64,000 nt of DNA from Tragulus kanchil (lineage: Eukaryota > Chordata > Mammalia > Artiodactyla > Tragulidae). This document shows positions 31,522 to 42,600 of the stretch, one piece after another. The position numbers were made by a program, and so were the translations under genes. The notes under the pieces were generated by a model, which saw only the letters and a list, made by a program, of their open reading frames with translations, made no database searches and was not told the origin of the DNA. The number at the start of each line of letters is the position of its first letter. The stretch's first letter is position 1. The stretch spans positions 168,759,298 to 168,823,297 of the forward strand of contig JAIOJX010000030.1 in the NCBI GenBank assembly GCA_022376925.1, read 5' to 3'.

Positions 31522-32480
31522 TGCAAGGTAAAGATGGGGCCGGGAGTCCACCACCACCCCCACTGGCTGCGCCTCCTCAGCCCGCCGCCTTCCCGGGACT
31601 TCCTGGGGGAGAGCAGGCCAGTAGGTCTGAGCCAGAGGATGACTTCACTGACCTTTCCCCCTTTCCACTGCCCATCACAGTTCTCAAAGGGTTCAGAGAT
31701 GCTAAAGCGCTTCGGAGAAGTCCCGAAGGTCCCAGGATTTACCAAAGACTTCTTCAGATTAGGTTTTTGAGCCCACAACGTGCTTCCGCGATTAGCAAGC
31801 GCTTCGGTTTGCAGAGCACTACTTCAGGGATGTCAAAGCTTCCGGAACTACGACGCGCTCGGACTGAGTTTGCAATACACAGCCCTTCGCAGATGTCAGC
31901 CCTTCAGAAGGCCCCGGAGAGGGCCCGCGGTCGGGAGGCCCGGAACGCCGAGCGCCGGCCGCAGAGCAGGGCCGAACCCGGCACGCAGCCCGCCCTACCC
32001 CCGCGGCCCCGCCGACCAGCCCCTGGCCGGAAGGGGGCGAACCGCCGCTTAGGAGCCGGCGGTGCCCCACTCCGCCTGCTCAGACTATGTCGGGGCCTGC
32101 CTCGTCCCCTCGTCCTTGCTCTCGGGGTCGGGACGTCGGCTCCGCAGCCTGCACCGCCCTTCCTTGGCCACCCGCTCGCCGTCCGCCCCAGTCCTCCGGG
32201 GCCGGCCCTGCCTCCGCCCGCGTAGAGATCACACCGGCCTCCGATGCGCCCGCCTACCGGAACGAGCCGTGCTGCCAGCAGCCCCGCGTGCGGCGAGGGC
32301 GGGTCCTGCGCTGAGGAGAGGGCGCCCATTGCTCAGATCGATAGGGGGCGGGACCCCAAGCAACACGGAGCTTCTCTGTTGGTCAGGAAGCCAGGAGGCG
32401 TAACCCTTCGCCTTACGAAGCTCGTCCATTGGTCGGAAGCTAGGCGGGCGGAGCCACTCGTTAGCTCGAAGAGCTCCAAG
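31522..32480 (-). promoter_or_regulatory. TATDN2: TATDN2 promoter region and CpG island
   Basis: CpG-dense sequence, strongest at about 31880-32330, immediately upstream of TATDN2 exon 1. A possible non-coding first exon ends with donor-like CCG/GTAGGC on the minus strand at about 32256. The island lies wholly in gap-content sequence of patch 29896-34260, as expected for a GC-rich assembly gap. Exact TSS not determinable here. Confidence 0.7.
32428..32432 (-). promoter_or_regulatory. CCAAT box candidate
   Basis: CCAAT reads on the minus strand inside 'gaccaatgg', about 170 bases upstream of the suggested first-exon donor. A related CCAAC motif lies near 32375. Consistent with an NF-Y-type CpG promoter. 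Inference only. Confidence 0.4.
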
Positions 32481-32892
32481 TTGAGGCGGGTCCTCAGGTA
32501 TTTGGGCCTGCGCTGTAGTGGAGGTAGGGGACATTCGCGGAACCAGGCTTCGGGGGCTGTTCCCGGCTGCTCAGCGCTGTCCCCTTTAGCAGGACGCCTT
32601 CAGAACTCAGATGTGTTGATCAAACCAACACCCGCACCATCACTCCATTTATACAGCAGGAAACTGGCTCAGAGACCCAGTAACAAACCCAGAAACGGAC
32701 GGATTGGGAATTAGAAACAACGGGGTAAAAAAGACTACACAAAAATGTACAATATTCTCTGGCAAAGAAATATCAAAGTTAAACATGGCACAGACTTGGA
32801 AAAATGCTTGCAACACATGGCAAAGGGCTGATGTCCTTACTATGTAAAAATTCGGGCAATAATTAATTCAGTGGGCAAAGGAAATGAACTGA

Positions 32893-32990
32893 TGAAGATA
32901 TACATATGACTAATCTGGGAACATAAATATCTGTAAACAACAAAACTGTAAAAGCTAAAAGTAAAATAAAAGTTTAAAAAAAAAACAACT
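32893..32990 (+). mobile_element. Short L1-type 3' end fragment
   Basis: Same terminal unit as 14195-14292: 'catatgactaatctgggaac', then 'atatctgtaaacaacaaaac' and an A-rich tail. It sits just upstream of the TATDN2 CpG island. Confidence 0.6.
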
Positions 32991-33429
32991 CACGGAATTG
33001 GTTACATTTCATTTTACCATATGAAAAAATAATGAGTACAAATAAAATTGTTTTCACTCCTTAGATTAGCAATGATCAAAAAGCGTGATAATATGCTTTG
33101 TAATTGAGAATGTGCTGAAATGCACTCTCATACATCACCAACGGCCAGTATACTGGTGCAACCTGTTTAGAAGGTTTGGTTCCAGGAAGAATGAGAACAA
33201 TCTCTATCCAGCAAGTGAAGGTAGTTGTGTAAATTACAAAAAAAACCATACGATAGTATACCAGGCAAAAAGAAGGAAGTACTCCAAAAGTACTGTTGAG
33301 GAAGAATGGCCAAGAAAGATATGAAAAACCACAGGATTCAGAATGAAAAATACCCTATGTGTAGCAAAAAATGAGTGGAGCTCCAAGATAAAGATTTTTC
33401 TGATGCCTGATGAGAGTAACCACTCTGTA

Positions 33430-34050
33430 TTTGTGTGCTTCTAGTCACTTTACTGAGATATGATTAACATATGATAAAGCTCACCAATATATAATTCTAT
33501 GATTTTTCAGTCTATTCAGAGTTGTGCAACCATTACCATAATCTAATTTTGGAACATTCCATCACTCTAAAATCTTGTGATCATTACCACTTCCCAAACC
33601 ACTCCCTGCTCCCCACCGCCACGTTCCTAACTTCTGTGTCTATGGATGTACCTGCTCTGGATATATCACAAAAATGGAATTATACAATCTATGATTGGCT
33701 TCTTTCAGCATTATCCTTTCAAGTCACCTGTGTTGTGTCAATATTGCATTGTTCATAGTTGAAGGATATTTCATTGTATGGATACACCATCTTCTGTGAT
33801 GGGACGTCTAGGTTGTTTCTACCTCTTGGCTATTAAGAATATTGCTGTTGTCAACACTGATAGGCAAGTTTTTGTATGAATATGTTTTCATCTCTTTTAG
33901 ATACATAGGAGTGGAATTGCTGGGTCATATGGAAACATCACCCATTTGGCAATTGTCTTCTTGCTCAAAATGCTTTGGAAACAAACTTCTCATACTATTA
34001 AGGTGCTCGTCACATGTCAGGCCCTTTCAGAGCATGTAACACCAACTCTA
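33430..34050 (+). mobile_element. Old L1 3' region fragment
   Basis: Has the recognisable L1 phrases 'gtgcaaccattaccataatc', 'tcattgtatggatacacc', 'ttcatctcttttagatacat' and 'ggagtggaattgctgggtca'. Widely diverged, an ancient mammalian L1. Duplicated at 34567-35187. Confidence 0.75.
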
Positions 34051-34566
34051 CTGGTATAAAGCTGACCTTGCTGGGGGCGGTGGAATGCCCTTTTACCAAC
34101 AAACCTACCAAACCGGTACTTTTTTTCTCCCTACTGTACAGATGAGGAAACAAAGAGGCTCAAGCTAACTCCCTAACTTGGCCCAAGCATCATAAGCCAA
34201 CATTCTATAGCCAGCAGCCAACCTCTTATCTACCCCATCATACCACCTTCTCACCTCCAAACTCTCATACATCACCAACGGCCAGTATACTGGTGCAACC
34301 TGTTTAGAAGGTTTGGTTCCAGGAAGAATGAGAACAATCTCTATCCAGCAAGTGAAGGTAGTTGTGTAAATTACAAAAAAAACCATACGATAGTATACCA
34401 GGCAAAAAGAAGGAAGTACTCCAAAAGTACTGTTGAGGAAGAATGGCCAAGAAAGATATGAAAAACCACAGGATTCAGAATGAAAAATACCCTATGTGTA
34501 GCAAAAAATGAGTGGAGCTCCAAGATAAAGATTTTTCTGATGCCTGATGAGAGTAACCACTCTGTA

Positions 34567-35187
34567 TTTGTGTGCTTCTAGTCACTTTACTGAGATATGA
34601 TTAACATATGATAAAGCTCACCAATATATAATTCTATGATTTTTCAGTCTATTCAGAGTTGTGCAACCATTACCATAATCTAATTTTGGAACATTCCATC
34701 ACTCTAAAATCTTGTGATCATTACCACTTCCCAAACCACTCCCTGCTCCCCACCGCCACGTTCCTAACTTCTGTGTCTATGGATGTACCTGCTCTGGATA
34801 TATCACAAAAATGGAATTATACAATCTATGATTGGCTTCTTTCAGCATTATCCTTTCAAGTCACCTGTGTTGTGTCAATATTGCATTGTTCATAGTTGAA
34901 GGATATTTCATTGTATGGATACACCATCTTCTGTGATGGGACGTCTAGGTTGTTTCTACCTCTTGGCTATTAAGAATATTGCTGTTGTCAACACTGATAG
35001 GCAAGTTTTTGTATGAATATGTTTTCATCTCTTTTAGATACATAGGAGTGGAATTGCTGGGTCATATGGAAACATCACCCATTTGGCAATTGTCTTCTTG
35101 CTCAAAATGCTTTGGAAACAAACTTCTCATACTATTAAGGTGCTCGTCACATGTCAGGCCCTTTCAGAGCATGTAACACCAACTCTA
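34567..35187 (+). mobile_element. Old L1 fragment (D11 duplicate)
   Basis: Second copy of the fragment at 33430-34050, carried by D11. Confidence 0.75.
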
Positions 35188-35625
35188 CTGGTATAAAGCT
35201 GACCTTGCTGGGGGCGGTGGAATGCCCTTTTACCAACAAACCTACCAAACCGGTACTTTTTTTCTCCCTACTGTACAGATGAGGAAACAAAGAGGCTCAA
35301 GCTAACTCCCTAACTTGGCCCAAGATCATGCAACTATTAACAGCCAACATTCTATAGCCAGCAGCCAACCTCTTATCTACCCCATCATACCACCTTCTCA
35401 CCTCCAAATCGTCAGGACACAACTAATTATGATATACATTGACTTTACTGATGTCTTTTTATCTTATAAAATAAAATTTAAAATCACTGTATTAGGCTTA
35501 CTTAAAATAGGACACACTGAATTTAAAACAGCTTCACAAAATGACTTGCAACATGACTTTTCAAAAATATACCCACTGCATAAATGTTAGGTGCATGACA
35601 AAAATAAACAATGTCTTTTAAAAAA

Positions 35626-35631
35626 TTTATT
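35626..35631 (-). promoter_or_regulatory. IRAK2: Candidate poly(A) signal of IRAK2
   Basis: AATAAA on the minus strand, about 870 bases downstream of the IRAK2 stop codon. It is the first clear hexamer I found on that strand. No transcript support available. Confidence 0.35.
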
Positions 35632-36502
35632 TAACAAGATGTGCATTTTCAAAGTACTTCTGTAGCCATGTCTCTACTTCTTCCTCCCCAACAGCCCAGG
35701 GAGGGAGAATGAATGAACACGTTACTTACAAGGTCCCAGAAATTAAATGCTTGATTTAATTAGCAGCAGAATAAAACCATGAAACTAGTTCCCCTGGTTC
35801 TTTATCCAGTCATAAATATATATTCTCTAAATAAAAGCTCCATTTAAGATAGTAGCGTTAGTGGGATGGGAAGATAAAGGTGCAGAGTGGGCATTAAAAT
35901 AAATTATCTGTGGGTTGCAAGATTTCCAAAAGAGAAAGCAGAGAAATCTCCAGAGCCTTCTGCCAAGTGTCTGACATTTGTAAAACCTCAGACCTTAAGG
36001 AGGGAGTGAAGAACCAAACTTGGACAACAAATTGAAAGTCTTTCAGGTCATGGAAGTTTGCAGGCAGGTGGTAGCAAATATTACCCAGAGATCTTAGCTT
36101 CTGAAAGCGCCATCAGCTCTCAGAATCCTCCAGTGGTTGTCGAGGGGGAGAGCCAAGCAATGGTGTCTGCTGCGGTGGTTATCGTCACACACGCCCCAGA
36201 ACCACAAAACTGCACACATCCTGGGGTCATGTATCAGTTTCTGCTTCAGTGTCCTGATAACTGAGAGCTCTAACTGACAACTCCCAGAAGCGAACAGGAC
36301 TTCATGGACTTTTCTCTCTCAGAAAGCGGAGGTCCCATCTCCCCTGACTCACTGTGGTACAAATGGACGTGTGTCTCCACCCACCCAAGGGAAGCTGATG
36401 TTTGGTGTTTCCTGGAGACCTTGATTTTTCTTTAGATCTCTTTCTTGATTTGACGTTCACCGTTCCAATTGAGGACAAGGGTCCTCAGTTGTGTTCAAGT
36501 CA
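35632..36502 (-). other. IRAK2: Probable IRAK2 3' untranslated region
   Basis: Sequence between the IRAK2 stop and the candidate AATAAA on the minus strand. No repeat element recognised. The end is uncertain and could lie further downstream. Confidence 0.45.
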
Positions 36503-36615
36503 TCAGGGGCCGAAAAGTTCAATGCTATCCAGTTTCTCTTCTTTGTAAAGCAGGATATTCTCCATCAGTCTCCTTTTGGCCTCATTGATCTCAATTTTCC
36601 ACGAAGTCTCTGTAG
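36503..36615 (-). CDS. IRAK2: IRAK2 last coding exon
   Basis: Acceptor CAG at 36618-36616; two bases complete an alanine codon, then TETSWKIEINEAKRRLMENI and the end DSIELFGP, stop TGA at 36505-36503. Nearly identical to the human C-terminus. It sits at the left edge of D12, so only its acceptor neighbourhood was affected. Confidence 0.95.
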
Positions 36616-39600
36616 CTGACATTCAACATAAAACCAACTTGAATAAAAGGTAAATACCTCTTCCAATTGTTAACGGTTGAAAATAGTTATCATCATTATG
36701 ATTCTAAGAAAGTCAGATTTGGTCAGAGTTTATCACTTAAATGGGGGTTCTGAATCAGGCCCTAAGTGGCATGAGCGTCAGCACTGCTCCTGCCTTTGCA
36801 GGGGAGACCTGCCACCTGCCCCCTCCTTCCAGAGAGGAAGGGCTTCCATGCTTCTCCCCTGGAAGGAGGGGCAGTGTCACAGTGAAGCTTTCACAGTCTC
36901 TGTCTTTCCTCTCGCCTCCATGTGGGGGGGAGGAACAAGGGGAGAGGTCAAAGCCTGAGATATTCACAGAGCCATGTTTACTAGGAGCAGAGGATGCCAA
37001 ATTGTTAAGGCCTCCCAAATTTTTATTTCAGAAGGAGACCAGCTGTATTTGGACCCAGGAGGCAGAAACAGAAGGTTTCCTTGGACTCAGCGGGCAAGGT
37101 GTGAAGTGCGAATGGAGAGGCAAGTGACAACAGACCACAAGGGCCTTTGCTGGTCCCAAGAGAGAGTTTTTCCTTGCTCTCTAAGTGCAGTGGGGAACCA
37201 CAGAAAGAGTTTAAATGAGGAGGTCACGGGATTTTTTTTAAAAAAACTCTACACTGGCTGGTCCCTGGAAGAGGAGCTGGTGAGGGACCAGAGTGGACCA
37301 GGGAGGCCACAGGGAGGCTGTAAAGTCATCCAGCAAGAGGAGAGGAGCTTAGATGAGGTGGAAGGGGTGGGGAGGCACAGAGACAGACAATGCAGGCAAG
37401 CAGATGGAGCTGAGGGATATTTAGGTCAATAGAGAGGCCGCAGTGAGGGACTGGACATCAGGGGCTCAGAGAAAGGGAGCAGCCATCATGCAGCCAGCTG
37501 GCAGGTGAATAGCTGAATAGCCAAATGAACACATGAATGAGGGAGAGAAGTAATAAATGATAACCTGAGTTAAGGAACATAAATGCGCATGTATAAGCAC
37601 TGAGACCTCAGGCTTACCATCCTGGGGAGGCTCTGGTGGGCCGCAGGCCTCAGAGGAGGAGTCGGCTTCCACTGCCCCACCAGCCAGCAGCATGCCTTCT
37701 CCATCCGCTGCCGGGGGCGGCGAGGAGGTAGCCCGTTTCAGGGGGCTGACATTCAACATAAAACCAACTTGAATAAAAGGTAAATACCTCTTCCAATTGT
37801 TAACGGTTGAAAATAGTTATCATCATTATGATTCTAAGAAAGTCAGGGGTTTTCCTTGGGGAATCAGGCCCTAAGTGGCATGAGCGTCAGCACTGCTCCT
37901 GCCTTTGCAGGGGAGACCTGCCACCTGCCCCCTCCTTCCAGAGAGGAAGGGCTTCCATGCTTCTCCCCTGGAAGGAGGGGCAGTGTCACAGTGAAGCTTT
38001 CACAGTCTCTGTCTTTCCTCTCGCCTCCATGTGGGGGGGAGGAACAAGGGGAGAGGTCAAAGCCTGAGATATTCACAGAGCCATGTTTACTAGGAGCAGA
38101 GGATGCCAAATTGTTAAGGCCTCCCAAATTTTTATTTCAGAAGGAGACCAGCTGTATTTGGACCCAGGAGGCAGAAACAGAAGGTTTCCTTGGACTCAGC
38201 GGGCAAGGTGTGAAGTGCGAATGGAGAGGCAAGTGACAACAGACCACAAGGGCCTTTGCTGGTCCCAAGAGAGAGTTTTTCCTTGCTCTCTAAGTGCAGT
38301 GGGGAACCACAGAAAGAGTTTAAATGAGGAGGTCACGGGATTTTTTTTAAAAAAACTCTACACTGGCTGGTCCCTGGAAGAGGAGCTGGTGAGGGACCAG
38401 AGTGGACCAGGGAGGCCACAGGGAGGCTGTAAAGTCATCCAGCAAGAGGAGAGGAGCTTAGATGAGGTGGAAGGGGTGGGGAGGCACAGAGACAGACAAT
38501 GCAGGCAAGCAGATGGAGCTGAGGGATATTTAGGTCAATAGAGAGGCCGCAGTGAGGGACTGGACATCAGGGGCTCAGAGAAAGGGAGCAGCCATCATGC
38601 AGCCAGCTGGCAGGTGAATAGCTGAATAGCCAAATGAACACATGAATGAGGGAGAGAAGTAATAAATGATAACCTGAGTTAAGGAACATAAATGCGCATG
38701 TATAAGCACTGAGACCTCAGGCTTACCATCCTGGGGAGGCTCTGGTGGGCCGCAGGCCTCAGAGGAGGAGTCGGCTTCCACTGCCCCACCAGCCAGCAGC
38801 ATGCCTTCTCCATCCGCTGCCGGGGGCGGCGAGGAGGTAGCCCCCGTCCAGGGGGGTACCCTTATGGAGCAGGAGGTGTCGAAACTGGAATTGTCCACGT
38901 CATCCGTTTCTTCTGGGGTGTTAGAGGAAGAGCCTGTGCCCTCGGAAAGCCCACTACAAGGGAGCGAGGTCTCCTGACCTCTCAGCTGCTCTTCCACAGT
39001 GGCCACTGAGCCACACACCTGGGGGAAGACAGACACGAGCGCTCACCTAGAATTCTTCTATAAACTATAGATCTAACAGATCTCCCCGGCAGAGAGAGAG
39101 AGACTAAAGAATTAACCGCTTATTGCTTTGCCTGGAAGAACAGCATCCTTTCTTTGAAAAGAGCTGATCTTACCTCCATCCACCCCAACACATGACCCAG
39201 ATGGACCAGTCACAGCATCCCATTCCTGTGACCTGAACGATTGGTCCAGATGTAAGCATGCAACCCAAGTAGGCCCATCGGAATTCTCTGGGACTCTGTC
39301 ACCAAATACTTATTGAGGAAACACTGTCTTTTCCTTCCCGGTAGCACAGCCAGATTCCCCACCACACACAGAAAACCTGTTTACAGGAGGAGAAAATGAA
39401 GCTCCCACACAGAGGCTAGAATTGGGGGTTGGAAGGGACAGCAAGAAAGAGCCCGAGAGCCAAAGGCACAGAGATGCAGCTAGCTGTACTTTTGCTGGTT
39501 GAGGCCCCGGGTCTAGCTGCCCTAGCAGTGCCTTTTCTGCTTGTGCTTTGGTTAAATGAGCTACCTGATAGACTCCCTGCTGGCTGCCTTCTCTTCTTCT

Positions 39601-42600
39601 GTTTACATGTACCTGTGTGTCTGTATCTAAGAATCTGAGTTGAGATTCTATCACTTTCAACTAGAAATGACCTAACTAGATAACGCCCTTGAGGGCTTTT
39701 CTGGTTAGGGTGGTTAGGAAAATTACAAGCAGGCAGGGAAGGAATATTTCTTCTTTATACACACACACTCACACAGAAACGGCACACAACACGTCCCTTA
39801 GTAAAAATAACAAATCTCATTTGCTCAGCGCCTTGTAATTTACAAAGCACATTTGACACTATACGATGAGTTTTAATAAGTGAAAATGTCAGAGAGTTTG
39901 GGCTTCCCTGGTGGTTCAGTGGGTAAGGACCCGCCTAAGTGAACAGGAGGTGTCGAAACTGGAATTGTCCACGTCATCCGTTTCTTCTGGGGTGTTAGAG
40001 GAAGAGCCTGTGCCCTCGGAAAGCCCACTACAAGGGAGCGAGGTCTCCTGACCTCTCAGCTGCTCTTCCACAGTGGCCACTGAGCCACACACCTGGGGGA
40101 AGACAGACACGAGCGCTCACCTAGAATTCTTCTATAAACTATAGATCTAACAGATCTCCCCGGCAGAGAGAGAGAGACTAAAGAATTAACCGCTTATTGC
40201 TTTGCCTGGAAGAACAGCATCCTTTCTTTGAAAAGAGCTGATCTTACCTCCATCCACCCCAACACATGACCCAGATGGACCAGTCACAGCATCCCATTCC
40301 TGTGACCTGAACGATTGGTCCAGATGTAAGCATGCAACCCAAGTAGGCCCATCGGAATTCTCTGGGACTCTGTCACCAAATACTTATTGAGGAAACACTG
40401 TCTTTTCCTTCCCGGTAGCACAGCCAGATTCCCCACCACACACAGAAAACCTGTTTACAGGAGGAGAAAATGAAGCTCCCACACAGAGGCTAGAATTGGG
40501 GGTTGGAAGGGACAGCAAGAAAGAGCCCGAGAGCCAAAGGCACAGAGATGCAGCTAGCTGTACTTTTGCTGGTTGAGGCCCCGGGTCTAGCTGCCCTAGC
40601 AGTGCCTTTTCTGCTTGTGCTTTGGTTAAATGAGCTACCTGATAGACTCCCTGCTGGCTGCCTTCTCTTCTTCTGTTTACATGTACCTGTGTGTCTGTAT
40701 CTAAGAATCTGAGTTGAGATTCTATCACTTTCAACTAGAAATGACCTAACTAGATAACGCCCTTGAGGGCTTTTCTGGTTAGGGTGGTTAGGAAAATTAC
40801 AAGCAGGCAGGGAAGGAATATTTCTTCTTTATACACACACACTCACACAGAAACGGCACACAACACGTCCCTTAGTAAAAATAACAAATCTCATTTGCTC
40901 AGCGCCTTGTAATTTACAAAGCACATTTGACACACTATGTACGATGAGTTTTAATAAGTGAAAATGTAAAAGAGCAGAGAGTTTGGGCTTCCCTGGTGGT
41001 TCAGTGGGTAAGGACCCCGCCTTGCAGTGCAAGAGGCACCGGTTTGATCCCTGGCCTGAGAAGATCCCATGTGCCGCAGAGCAGCTGGACTGATGTGTCC
41101 AACTACCGAGCTGGAGCTCCCAGAGCCAGTACTCTGCGACAACAGAGGCCACTGCGATGGGAGACCCACACGGGCCAAAGAACAAAGATGGATGAAAATA
41201 GATAAATGAAAGACTAATAGAAGTGGCCCGCCCGCCCCTCTCCCTCCCCAACCTGCTCCGCACCCCCCAGAAAAAAGATCAGAGAATTTAAGTTCTATGC
41301 TAAGGTCGCCTAGTCAGTGAGGAGCAGAGCTGACCACTAAATCCAAGTCTGCTTGTCTTCAAATCCATGACCGTACCAGGGTCCTAGATTGGTTGTGACA
41401 TCCTGGGGACAAGGACCATTTTTCATTCCTCTGTGTATACGTAGTGCCCTATCCCTTTTATTCTACATAGCAAATGATTCCTCATGCTTCAAGACCCACT
41501 TCAAATGTTACCTTTTGAGATAAATCTGTATATGCCCAATAAATATTTGTCAAGCTCAAAACTACAAATCTACATAGGTTCTGGCCTATGGGGTGCGAGA
41601 AAAAGTGATGTGTCCATTTCCAAGTCACACTTTTCAGAAGAAAAGGTTATATTCTCCAGTTTAACTCCCCTTCAGTGGTTGGAAGGCAGATGTGACAGCC
41701 TGAGCTAGAGCAGCCTTCTTGGACTCTGAAATGGAAGCCACGTGATAAGGATAGCGGAGCAATACGGGAGTCTGAATCCCTCATATGGCGGGGCACTGCC
41801 ACATCAGTTCTGGACTGTCTACATTCAAACTCTTAAGCTCCAGAGAATAAACTTCTGTCTCCCTTCTTTTGGAGTCTCCTCATTATAGCAGCTTCTCTGA
41901 CTATACTTTAACTGATACACTCAACAAAAGCATAAAACGAATGAAGGAATGAGTGGTTGAGGGAGAGATCGGTTTAAAGCCTGAGTGTGATTATGCTTTG
42001 CCCCTGCTTAACACCCCCAGTGACTCTGTCAATATCCTGACTGTGCCTGCAAACCCCTCTACTGTCAGGTTCCTCCTTCCCCAGCAGCCTCATCATGAGC
42101 CACTGCTCCCAATGCACTCTGTGTTCCAGCCACTCTGACCTTTCACCAGGTCCCTGACTTTTCTAGGCTGTCTCTCAACTCAGGCTATTTGCACGCGCTG
42201 TTCCTTCTGCTAGGATTGTTCTTCACTTGCTTACACGTTACTTCCTCGGGGAAAGTCCTGCGTGGGGCTTCCCCAGTCACATACAACGCCAGCATGCACC
42301 AGATGGTTACTGCACATTGTCTGTGAACGCCAGGAAAGTGGAACTGGGCTTGCCTTGTTCCCCATAGATCCCCGGGGTCCAGCATGCCAAAGCTGAATGA
42401 GTGCCTGAACGCCCACTGACAGCGGAAGGCAGCCCAGGCTGAGAGCGGGGACTCTGGCTCCTGCCATGTTCTGGTGCAAGATTATGAACATGAGGCTGAG
42501 CCAGGAGTCCAGAGGGCTCTAACACAAAAACCCTCTGGCCCCCTCTGGGTCTCAATATCCTCATCTATAAAATGGGAGACTTGGCTATAGCAATAGTGTT

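Larger units (their letters stand above)
33124..35407 (+). repeat. Direct duplication D11, 1.14 kb unit
   Basis: Bases 33124-34260 recur at 34261-35407 (offset 1137). The left copy has a deletion and base changes near its end (34184-34200 against 35321-35345). It is the right flank of patch 29896-34260. Confidence 0.95.
38870..41022 (+). repeat. Direct duplication D13, 1.07-1.08 kb unit
   Basis: Bases 38870-39938 recur at 39944-41022 (offset 1074 at first). The left copy lacks short segments near its right end (compare 39850-39900 with 40925-40985) and ends inside a CHR SINE head. It is the right flank of patch 37745-39943. Confidence 0.94.

Noticed and set aside
31023..31778. Longer 251-codon TATDN2 first frame with an ATG at 31778
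   Set aside because: The protein matching human begins at the ATG 31514-31512, and an acceptor site lies just upstream of it. The extra codons are intron or promoter sequence.
31482..32225. 247-codon plus-strand open frame over the CpG island
   Set aside because: Stop codons are rare in GC-rich DNA. The frame is antisense to TATDN2 exon 1 and its upstream region, and its product is proline/arginine/alanine-rich low complexity with no recognised domain.
36741..38541. Repeated 128-152 codon plus-strand frames at 36741-37432 and 37856-38541
   Set aside because: They lie in an IRAK2 intron, are doubled only because of D12, and have no recognised domain or splice context.
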